DNA from: an uncultured Hyphomicrobiales bacterium
GTDB taxonomy: Bacteria; Pseudomonadota; Alphaproteobacteria; Rhizobiales; Hyphomicrobiaceae
Reading direction: 5' to 3'
Assembly (NCBI GenBank): GCA_902826715.1
Contig: CADEFX010000002.1
Coordinates: 10,886 to 67,091 of the forward strand
Length of the DNA stretch: 56,206 nt
A model generated the notes under the pieces. It did not search any database and was not told where the DNA came from. It was given only the letters and a program-made list of their open reading frames with translations. How positions within the stretch are numbered: position 1 is the stretch's first letter; every line of letters begins with the position of its first letter. Both the position numbers and the translations under genes were made by a program. Below, piece by piece: positions 45,247-52,431 of this stretch.

Positions 45247-45250
<4 letters not shown>

Positions 45251-46161
45251 GGGGCGATCCCCACCCCTGCGAGAGCAACCTCGTCGTCCTCGACGCCAAG
45301 ATAGGCAGCCACAACCTTGGGATCGTTGCGGACGTAGCTCGGGGGGCCGTCCGAAATCTTGGTACCGTATTCCAGCACGACCACATGGTCGGAAATCTCC
45401 ATCACCACCGACATGTCGTGCTCGATCAGCAGGATGGACGTCTTGTGCTCGCTCTGGATCGATTTCAGGAGTGCATTAAGCGTAGCGCTTTCGCGCGGGT
45501 TGAGGCCCGCGGCCGGTTCGTCGAGGCATAGCAGAACGGGTTCGGTGCACATGGCACGCGCGATCTCAAGGCGGCGCTGATCGCCGTACGGCAGGTCGCC
45601 TGCGGCGACATCGGCGCGGTCGAGAAGGCCGATGCGATCAAGCCAGTAGCGCGCGAGATCCACGGCGCGGGCCTCCGCCCGGTAGTACGATCCTGCTCCA
45701 AACATGCCAAGCACGGTCCAGCCGGACGCACGCATAAGAGTGTTGTGCTGCGCCACGATGAGATTTTCGAGCACCGTCATGCCCGTGAACAGCCGGATGT
45801 TTTGGAAGGTTCGGGCCACTTTGGCCTGTGAGGCGATTTCGAAATCCGGCATACGCTCGAGCAAGTAGATGCGTCCCGCCGCGGCCGCCATCGAACGGCG
45901 ACCGCTTCTGGTCAGCACATCGATGTCGGATGGCGTCGCGGAACCTTCAGACGAGAGCAGAATGCGACCCGACGACGGTTTGTAGAACCCGGTGATGCAA
46001 TTGAAGACCGTGGTCTTGCCGGCGCCGTTCGGTCCGATGATGGCGGTGATGTCGCCGCGACGGGCGCTGAAGGAGAGATCGTTGATGGCAACGAGGCCGC
46101 CGAACTGCATCATCAGGTGCTCGACCTCGAGCAGCGGCTCGCGCTCGCGCTGCGTAGCCAT
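45247..46161 (-). CDS. livG: branched-chain amino acid ABC transporter ATP-binding protein LivG
   Basis: A 304-residue ATPase. Walker A is IIGPNGAGKTTVFNCITGFY and the signature is the LivG variant LPYGDQRRLEIARAM. Walker B is LLCLDEPAAGLNP, and IEHDMSVVMEISDHVVVLEYG lies near the C-terminus. It is longer than most LivG because of an insertion at about residues 66-105 (SSEGSATPSDIDVLTRSGRR onward). It forms the ATPase heterodimer with LivF and overlaps its neighbours by a few bases on both sides. Confidence 0.97.
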
Positions 46162-47576
46162 CAGCCGTGCCCCTCTTTGACAAGATCACCCGAAACGGAC
46201 TTCCGCTCCTTCAGGTAGATCGAGGGGTAGCGCGTCGAGATGAGACCGCGCGGTCGCCAGATCATCACCAGCACCATGGCCAGCCCGAAGATCAGCATCC
46301 GATATTGGACCGGATCGAAGCTCGCGCCGAATACATGCTTCAGCCAGTCCAACTCGCGCAAGATTTCGGTCCCGCCTATCATCGCCACCGCGGCGATCGC
46401 TACTCCGATTTGGCTACCCATTCCGCCCAGGACCACGATGGCGAGAATGATCGCGCTCTCCATGAACGTGAACGATTCCGGGCTGATGAAATTCTGCCTG
46501 GCGGCGAAGAACGCACCGGCAAAGCCGCCGAACCCCGCGCCGATGGCAAACGCGGTGAGCTTGGTGTTGGTCGTGTTGATGCCGAGGGAACGGCAGGCAA
46601 TTTCGTCCTCGCGCAGGGCCTCCCACGCCCGGCCGACGGGCAACCGGCGCAGGCGCAATGTCGCCCAGTTGGTGAGCAGAGCCAGGCCAAGGATGAGGTA
46701 GAACAGGAAGATCGTGCGGTATAGCGGCGTGAACTCGAGCCCAAAGATCGCGGAAAAGCCGCTGTCGGATGCATTGAAGGGTATCCCAAAGAAGCTCGGC
46801 CTTGGAATGCCCGAGATGCCGGCATAGCCGTTTGTAACGTCGATCCAGTTGATCAGCACCATCCGAATGATCTCGCCGAATGCCAGCGTGACGATGGCGA
46901 GATAATCGCCCCGCAGTCGCAGCACCGGAAACCCCAGGATAATGCCCCAGAATGCGGAGAGGATGCCGGCGACGGGCAGGCATATCCAGAAGGCCCAAAG
47001 CGGCCAGAAGCTCGGGCCGATCATGTCGGCCATGAACTGCTTGATGGGCTCATTCGCGGCGAGAAGGGCGTAGGAATAAGCGCCCACCGCGTAGAACGCG
47101 ACATAGCCCAGATCGAGCAGGCCGGCCAGGCCGACCACAATGTTCAAGCCCCATCCGAGCATGACATAGATCAGGATCTGAATACCGAAGTTATCGATCC
47201 ATTTGAGCGAGGCCGCCTTTCCGACAAGCAGCAGCATGAGAAAGGGGTAAACGATCAGCAGGGCGAGACCGATGATCGCTACGGCGCGCGCGATCCCCGA
47301 CCCGTTGAATGTCAGCGAACGCGCTTTAGGCGCCGCGCGCCGCGCCGGGATCATCAGGTACACAAGGCGGCCGAAGAACGCGACCGCAACGGCGATGGCA
47401 ACGTAGTCCCAGCGCTCGCGCAGGATGAGCTGGTTCTCAAGATTGGTCTCGGTGCGCAGCGCAAGAATGGGTACGGCCAGACCGAGCGCCAGAAGGCCGG
47501 CTTTTCCTGCGTCGATGATTGCGGCCCCGATCCCAAGCGATTGTGTCGAGCTGTGGTCCAGACCAGCGCCCGGCAT
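46161..47576 (-). CDS. livM: branched-chain amino acid ABC transporter permease LivM
   Basis: A 471-residue membrane protein. The C-terminal 320 residues are the LivM permease with GWGLNIVVGLAGLLDLGYVA, RLRGDYLAIVTLAFGEI and the EAA-like loop GRAWEALREDEIACRSLGIN. The N-terminal 130 residues add three predicted helices and a charged linker, as in the longer LivM proteins of alphaproteobacteria. Its end overlaps the livG start by one base. Confidence 0.95.
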   Translation of the reverse strand: MPGAGLDHSSTQSLGIGAAIIDAGKAGLLALGLAVPILALRTETNLENQLILRERWDYVAIAVAVAFFGRLVYLMIPARRAAPKARSLTFNGSGIARAVAIIGLALLIVYPFLMLLLVGKAASLKWIDNFGIQILIYVMLGWGLNIVVGLAGLLDLGYVAFYAVGAYSYALLAANEPIKQFMADMIGPSFWPLWAFWICLPVAGILSAFWGIILGFPVLRLRGDYLAIVTLAFGEIIRMVLINWIDVTNGYAGISGIPRPSFFGIPFNASDSGFSAIFGLEFTPLYRTIFLFYLILGLALLTNWATLRLRRLPVGRAWEALREDEIACRSLGINTTNTKLTAFAIGAGFGGFAGAFFAARQNFISPESFTFMESAIILAIVVLGGMGSQIGVAIAAVAMIGGTEILRELDWLKHVFGASFDPVQYRMLIFGLAMVLVMIWRPRGLISTRYPSIYLKERKSVSGDLVKEGHG

Positions 47577-47581
47577 CGAGA

Positions 47582-48499
47582 TCAGACCTTCTCGACTTCG
47601 GGCCGCCCGAGAAGCCCGGACGGGAGGAAGATCAAGGTGATGGCCAGAACGCAGAACGTGGCGACGTCCTTGTAGTCGATGGAAAAATAGGCCGACCAGA
47701 ACGTTTCAATCAGGCCGATGAGAAGTCCGCCGATGACGGCGCCCGGCAGCGAACCAATGCCGCCAAGAACGGCCGCAGTGAACGCTTTGACGCCTGGCAC
47801 GAAACCGTCGGCGAAGTTCACGACGCCATAATGGACCATATAGAGCAGCCCCGCGACCGCGGCCAGCGCCGCCCCGATGACAAACGTCAGAGATACCGTA
47901 CGGTCCACATCGATGCCGAGAAGCGAGGCCATCCGCCGGTCCTGCTCGCAGGCGCGCTGAGCGCGGCCGAGCGCGGTGCGCTGGACAAGAAACGAAAAGG
48001 CGATCAGCAGGACGGTGGTCGTAACGATAATCAGGATCTGCTTGTAGGAGAGCGTCACGGCATAGTTGGCGCCGTCACGCAGCACAATGATATCGTTCAG
48101 CATCGGAGGCACGGGCTTATTGCGCGGTCCCTGCGCCACCTGCACGAGGTTCATCAGGAAGATCGACATGCCGATCGCTGAAATCAGGGGGGCGAGGCGG
48201 AACGAACCGCTGAGCGGCCGATAGGCGAGCCGCTCGATGGTCCAGGCCCACAGGGAGGTCAGTGCCATTCCCAGCAGTAGCACCACGAGCAGGGCCAGCA
48301 CCAATGATCCAAAGCCCAGAACTTGGGTGAGGAATAGAAAGAAGATCAGGGCGATGAATGCCGACACCATGAACACATCGCCATGGGCGAAGTTGACCAT
48401 GCCGATAATGCCGAACACCATCGTGTACCCGATGGCGATCAGCCCATAGATCGAGCCGAGCGTCATGCCGTTGATCAATTGCTGGAAGAAATATTCCAT
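47582..48499 (-). CDS. livH: branched-chain amino acid ABC transporter permease LivH
   Basis: A 305-residue permease with eight predicted transmembrane helices. It starts MEYFFQQLINGMTLGSIYGL with the LivH block IGYTMVFGIIGMVNFAHGDV, and the coupling region RACEQDRRMASLLGIDVDRT and the C-terminal VLGGIGSLPGAVIGGLLIGL follow. It is the first gene of the liv operon. The 180 bases upstream hold its promoter. Confidence 0.97.
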   Translation of the reverse strand: MEYFFQQLINGMTLGSIYGLIAIGYTMVFGIIGMVNFAHGDVFMVSAFIALIFFLFLTQVLGFGSLVLALLVVLLLGMALTSLWAWTIERLAYRPLSGSFRLAPLISAIGMSIFLMNLVQVAQGPRNKPVPPMLNDIIVLRDGANYAVTLSYKQILIIVTTTVLLIAFSFLVQRTALGRAQRACEQDRRMASLLGIDVDRTVSLTFVIGAALAAVAGLLYMVHYGVVNFADGFVPGVKAFTAAVLGGIGSLPGAVIGGLLIGLIETFWSAYFSIDYKDVATFCVLAITLIFLPSGLLGRPEVEKV

Positions 48500-48680
48500 T
48501 GCCCCACCCCCGGCCGTGCCGACTGACGGCCATTCTGACGGTTGGGCCGACGTTCAGCTCAAGGAATCGAGGCTAGCAGACACTTTCGGTCAACGCACAT
48601 GCTTTTGTGCGGCGGCAAATGCCCACAATTCCGGCGGTTCGCGGGTGCGACTTAAGGATGGCGCGCCGCCGGACGGGCAC

Positions 48681-48923
48681 CTAAAGCATGTTGTGTGTGC
48701 CATCACAGAACGGTTTGTCATCGGTGCCTTTGCAGCCGCATAGATTGAATGTGCCGCTGCCTTCGGCGATAAAGCGAAAGGGTAGAAGACTGGTGCCCTT
48801 GTGCGACCCATCGCAGAACGGCTGCTTGGCCGACCGGCCGCATGCGCACCACAGGTAGGCGCGACCTTCTTCGAGCGCCACCTGGTAGGGGCCCTTCTGC
48901 GAGATGATCGGGTCGTCGGACAC
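48681..48923 (-). CDS. CDGSH iron-sulfur domain protein
   Basis: An 80-residue protein starting at GTG 48923, chosen because GGGGAAG lies upstream and homologues start near SDDPIISQKGPYQV. It has two CDGSH motifs: CACGRSAKQPFCDGSH and CGCKGTDDKPFCDGTH, each giving three Cys and one His for a redox-active (2Fe-2S) cluster. Dual-CDGSH proteins of this size are common in bacteria, and their role in redox or iron-sulfur transfer is poorly known. An in-frame extension to 48986 is unlikely. Confidence 0.9.
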   Translation of the reverse strand: MSDDPIISQKGPYQVALEEGRAYLWCACGRSAKQPFCDGSHKGTSLLPFRFIAEGSGTFNLCGCKGTDDKPFCDGTHNML

Positions 48924-49003
48924 CGTGCTTCCCCGCGTGTGCTTTGCAGTTCGTGTCTCGATTCCGAAGCTCGCCCAATGCCGCAAATTTCTCGATCATC
49001 ACA

Positions 49004-49324
49004 CTAGGCGACGTTAAGCTTTAGTTCTTCAATGGTCGAGTTGCCTGCATCATCCGTCCAGATGAACCTGATGTCTCCCGGTCCGGGCACGCGCAGATAG
49101 AACGAGATGTAGGGATTGGCCGAAATGCCGGGCTGCAACGAAGCCCGGAAAAACTCCTGGCCGGCGAAGGAGACCACCAGTGAATTGATGATGTCGCGCG
49201 GGACGGTCTTGCCCTCTGCATCCTTGCGCTGGCCGGTCTCCATCACGTGGGAGATTAAAGTCTTGATCTCTATGATGTTGCCGGCCTTGGCCGTCTCGGG
49301 GAACTTGATCCGGGGTTTTGACAT
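49004..49324 (-). CDS. soxZ: thiosulfate-oxidation carrier subunit SoxZ
   Basis: A 106-residue SoxZ. It begins MSKPRIKFPETAKAGNIIEI, has TLISHVMETGQRKDAEGK and ends SNSTIEELKL-like (GNSTIEELKLNVA) after FIWTDDAG. SoxZ pairs with SoxY to form the periplasmic carrier of sulfur intermediates; it has no signal peptide and is exported in complex with SoxY. It lies 16 bases after soxY. Confidence 0.95.
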   Translation of the reverse strand: MSKPRIKFPETAKAGNIIEIKTLISHVMETGQRKDAEGKTVPRDIINSLVVSFAGQEFFRASLQPGISANPYISFYLRVPGPGDIRFIWTDDAGNSTIEELKLNVA

Positions 49325-49340
49325 GTCTGCAAATCCTCGG

Positions 49341-49805
49341 TCATCCGCCGCAGCCGCCTATGGTGACTTTGACGGTTCGCTTGCCCAGCAAGAATTTTCC
49401 GTCGCTCAATTCGGCAACGGCCACGACGTCCTGCGTCTTGGCCAATCGCATCCGGCTCGAGGCGGCAGCCCTGCCCGACAGTGGTGTGAACGCAAACGAG
49501 GCGACATCAATCTGCGGATTGCCGCTTGCAAAGATATGCAGCGCCTTAACGTAGCTGGCTTCCGTCATCGGGCTGTCGACCGACAGCGTGAAGGGAACGG
49601 TATTGCCGTTCTCCGCGATTTCGGGCAGCTCCAGCGTAATCTTCCCGTCCACGGGCTTGGCGTCACCCATGATCTTCTTCAGTGCCTCGTCGAGGGGCTG
49701 CTGGCGATCCTGGGCGGCGCAGGGTCCCGCCAGGGCTATGGACACTGCGGCCATTGCGGCTGCCCCAACCAGGAAATCGCGCCGGTCAACGATCTCCAAA
49801 CGCAT
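49341..49805 (-). CDS. soxY: thiosulfate-oxidation carrier subunit SoxY
   Basis: A 154-residue SoxY. The start at 49805 has GAGGG upstream and gives a Tat-type signal peptide (DRRDFLVGAAAMAAVSIALA, cleavage after CAAQ near 31). The protein ends with the sulfur-carrying swinging arm GGCGG, where Cys152 covalently holds thiosulfate-derived intermediates. The earlier in-frame start at 49874 is poorer. It starts a minus-strand operon with soxZ; the promoter lies in the 83-base gap facing the SoxS-like gene. Confidence 0.93.
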   Translation of the reverse strand: MRLEIVDRRDFLVGAAAMAAVSIALAGPCAAQDRQQPLDEALKKIMGDAKPVDGKITLELPEIAENGNTVPFTLSVDSPMTEASYVKALHIFASGNPQIDVASFAFTPLSGRAAASSRMRLAKTQDVVAVAELSDGKFLLGKRTVKVTIGGCGG

Positions 49806-49888
49806 CGCACCCTCGCCAAAGCCGCTCCGGTCCGGACGCCATTCAACGATCCGGTTGTTCCGTGGGGTTAGCACACTAGAATATGTGA

Positions 49889-50335
49889 ATGCAAACGCAC
49901 GGACATAGTGCTCGGCCCTGGCTGTCGGGGGAGGGTTCGGCGCCTCCAGGGAAGTGGGTCCTGTCGGGAGCCATCCTGCTCTTTTGGCTTCTTTGGACCG
50001 GGCCCCTGGCTGCCGAGAGCTCTATGCTGAGTGCGTCGCCCGTGGTCCTCCTCCTTGTCGAGGATCGAGGCTGTCCATATTGCGCCCGTTGGGATCGCGA
50101 CGTCGGCCCGGGCTATGCCCGAAGTCCGGAAGGGCGTTTCGCGCCCCTCGTGCGCCGGTTTCGAGGCTCGCCGGACGTTGGCTTCCTGGACGGCGTCGTG
50201 TTCTCGCCGACCTTTGTCGTGTTGAAGGAGGGAAGGGAGGTCGGGCGGATCGTTGGGTATGCCGGACCCGATTTCTTCTGGTCCGAGCTGTCGCTGCTTT
50301 TGATCAAAGCCGGCTTCTTGCCGGGAAAAATTTGA
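49889..50335 (+). CDS. SoxS/SoxW-like periplasmic thioredoxin-fold protein
   Basis: A 148-residue protein with a signal sequence (WVLSGAILLFWLLW, cleavage near residue 42, AAES). The mature part has a thioredoxin-like fold with the redox pair Cys62-Pro-Tyr-Cys65 in EDRGCPYCARWDRDVGP and the cis-proline region VVFSPTFVVLKEGREVGR. In sox clusters such proteins keep the SoxY arm cysteine in the active reduced state. The CPYC pair, size and location by soxYZ point to SoxS. The start is ATG 49889; no strong ribosome binding site is seen. Confidence 0.78.
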   Translation: MQTHGHSARPWLSGEGSAPPGKWVLSGAILLFWLLWTGPLAAESSMLSASPVVLLLVEDRGCPYCARWDRDVGPGYARSPEGRFAPLVRRFRGSPDVGFLDGVVFSPTFVVLKEGREVGRIVGYAGPDFFWSELSLLLIKAGFLPGKI

Positions 50336-50430
50336 GGGGAGACGCGGCGGTTCAGACAAAGGCATTGCCTCCGCTGGCGCCGCGAGCGCGTTCGCAATAG
50401 TGTTCCAGCGCACAAAACGGGAGGATGTAA

Positions 50431-51753
50431 ATGACGGGATTAACGCGTCGCGATTTGGGCAAGCTTCTTGGCGCGACGGGCGCCGGAATTTCAGCCTCGG
50501 CGATTTTTTCACCGTTCGCGAAAGCACAAGCCGCGGGCAAGGTGGTCATCGTCGGCGGTGGAGCGGGAGGCGCTACTGTTGCCCACTACGTGAAGAAGGA
50601 AGCTCCTGCACTGGACGTCACGCTGATCGAGGCGAATTCAACCTACTCGTCTTCGTTCTTTTCCAACCTCTATATCGGCGGCTTTCGGACCCTCGCTAGT
50701 CTCAATCACGGCTATGCAGGGCTGAGGAAGATCGGCGTCAAGGTCGTTCATGACTATGCGACGGATGTGGACACGACCAAAAAGACCGTCAGGACGCGAA
50801 GCGGCAAAACGTACTCCTACGATCGGCTCGTGCTCTCGCCGGGTATCGACATCAAGTATGATTCGATTGCCGGGTATTCGCGCGCGGCGGCGGCCGTGAT
50901 GCCGCATGCCTACAACACGGATGCTGCGCAGAAGCGCTTGCTGAAGCGCCAGCTCGAAGCGATGAAGGATGGCGGCACAGTCGTGATGGCGATGCCGAAC
51001 AATCCGTTCCGGTGCCCCCCTGGGCCCTACGAGCGGGCGGCGATGATTGCGCACTATCTGAAAACGAAGAAACCGAAGTCGAAGCTTGTCATCTTCGACC
51101 CGAAGAAGGCGTTTTCGAAGCAGCCCGTGTTCGTGGAGGCCTATGACAAATACTACAAGGGCATTCTCGAGCTGAATCTGACGACCGACATTGACGATTT
51201 TTCCATCGCCAGCGTCGATCCGAAGACGAAGGAAATCATCACAAAGGCGGGCAAGAAGGCGAAAGCCGATGTCGCGAATGTCATCCCACAGCAGCGGGCC
51301 GGCGAAATTGCGATGAAGGCCGGGTGCACCGAGGGCGATTGGTGTCCGATCAATCCGGAAAACTTCTCATCCAAGAAGGTCAAGGATGTGTACGTGCTTG
51401 GCGATGCCGCCGTGGCAGTGGAGATGCCGAAGTCGGCATTCTCGGCCAACAGCCAAGCGAAAGTTGTCGCAGCCGACATCCTGGCGGAGCTTGCCAAGAA
51501 AGAGAAATTTCCCGCACGCTACCGCAACACCTGCTGGTCGCTCGTCGCGCCGGACGATTGCGTCAAGATCGGCGCCAGCTACGCGCCGAAGGACGGCAAG
51601 CTCGATCCGTCCGGTTCTTTCGTCTCCCAGCGCGGTGAGGACGCAGGGGTCCGCAAGCAGAACTATGCCGAGAGTGTCGGCTGGTACGATGGCATCGTGG
51701 CGGACATGTTTGCAAAGACGGTCTCGGGGCAGCCGGCAACGAAGAAGGGCTGA
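50431..51753 (+). CDS. flavocytochrome c sulfide dehydrogenase flavoprotein subunit (FccB/SoxF-like)
   Basis: A 440-residue flavoprotein with a Tat signal (MTGLTRRDLGKLLGATGAG, twin Arg at 6-7). The FAD motif is VVIVGGGAGGATVAHYV near residue 38. The two redox cysteines of the active site are conserved as Cys195 (NPFRCPPGPYERA) and Cys305 (EGDWCPIN). The Cys that covalently binds FAD in purple sulfur bacteria is replaced by Ser75 (TYSSSFFSNLYIGG), so FAD is probably non-covalent. It oxidises sulfide or polysulfide in the periplasm, and the convergent small cytochrome is its likely partner. Confidence 0.9.
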   Translation: MTGLTRRDLGKLLGATGAGISASAIFSPFAKAQAAGKVVIVGGGAGGATVAHYVKKEAPALDVTLIEANSTYSSSFFSNLYIGGFRTLASLNHGYAGLRKIGVKVVHDYATDVDTTKKTVRTRSGKTYSYDRLVLSPGIDIKYDSIAGYSRAAAAVMPHAYNTDAAQKRLLKRQLEAMKDGGTVVMAMPNNPFRCPPGPYERAAMIAHYLKTKKPKSKLVIFDPKKAFSKQPVFVEAYDKYYKGILELNLTTDIDDFSIASVDPKTKEIITKAGKKAKADVANVIPQQRAGEIAMKAGCTEGDWCPINPENFSSKKVKDVYVLGDAAVAVEMPKSAFSANSQAKVVAADILAELAKKEKFPARYRNTCWSLVAPDDCVKIGASYAPKDGKLDPSGSFVSQRGEDAGVRKQNYAESVGWYDGIVADMFAKTVSGQPATKKG

Positions 51754-51770
51754 TCCGAGGAGACGGATTC

Positions 51771-51798
51771 AAAGGGCGCAACCGATGTTGTGCCCTTT
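51771..51798. terminator. bidirectional terminator between fccB-like and cytochrome genes
   Basis: A 12-base stem, AAAGGGCGCAAC (51771-51782) / GTTGTGCCCTTT (51787-51798), has one wobble pair and a 4-base loop. It is followed by ATTTTC on the plus strand and by a T-rich stretch on the minus strand. It lies exactly between the convergent stops at 51753 and 51797. Confidence 0.8.
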
Positions 51799-52147
51799 AT
51801 TTTCCCGCCGGTGTAGCCCGGCGGTGGCCCTTTGGCAGGGATCCATAGTAGGCCGCCAGCGCCTTGATCTGGACGTCGTCGAGAGAGGTTGCCACGGAGA
51901 TCATCGCCGGGTTTGGGCGGCTGCCGTTTTTGAAGAATGCCATCGTCGCCGTGAAGTCGGTTGGAGGCCAACCGGTGATCGAAGGAATGCCATTGTCGAC
52001 GCCATCGATGCGATGGCAGCCGCTGCACTCGGCCGACAAATGCTTGCCGTAGGCCAGCATTCTCGCATCGTCTGCGGCTATGGTTACAAAGACCGGTGCT
52101 CCCAAGAGGGCCAGTGCCAAAGCAAGCCGAATGGCAAAACCGTGCAT
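51797..52147 (-). CDS. small class I cytochrome c (FccA-like)
   Basis: A 116-residue periplasmic cytochrome with a signal peptide (MHGFAIRLALALALLGAPVF). The haem site is Cys41-Cys44-His45 (CSGCH) and the axial methionine is probably Met82 (RPNPAMISVA). Its size and position opposite the FCSD flavoprotein suggest it is the cytochrome subunit that accepts its electrons. It is on the opposite strand, so the two are not in one operon. A general cytochrome c is an alternative. Confidence 0.85.
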   Translation of the reverse strand: MHGFAIRLALALALLGAPVFVTIAADDARMLAYGKHLSAECSGCHRIDGVDNGIPSITGWPPTDFTATMAFFKNGSRPNPAMISVATSLDDVQIKALAAYYGSLPKGHRRATPAGK

Positions 52148-52431
52148 CGCAATGGAGCCGTGTGGTTATGATGAGGTTATCGCGCGACCCAGAATAAGGG
52201 GACGCAATCATGCCTGCAACGCCTGGGTTGCAGCTGTGAGTTTGCTATTGAGGCGAAGGGGTTAGATCGTTCAAGGAAAAGTTGTGCGGCGCCCCTTCCA
52301 TCCCGGCGTATAGTCCATTCGTCTGCCGGCGGTGGGCGGTTCCCGTTCGGGTTCGGCACCGCCGTTGACGTTTAGGTCAACTTTGCATAGCTACGCGGCT
52401 TGAACACTGTCGCGCTCACCAGCAAAGAGGC

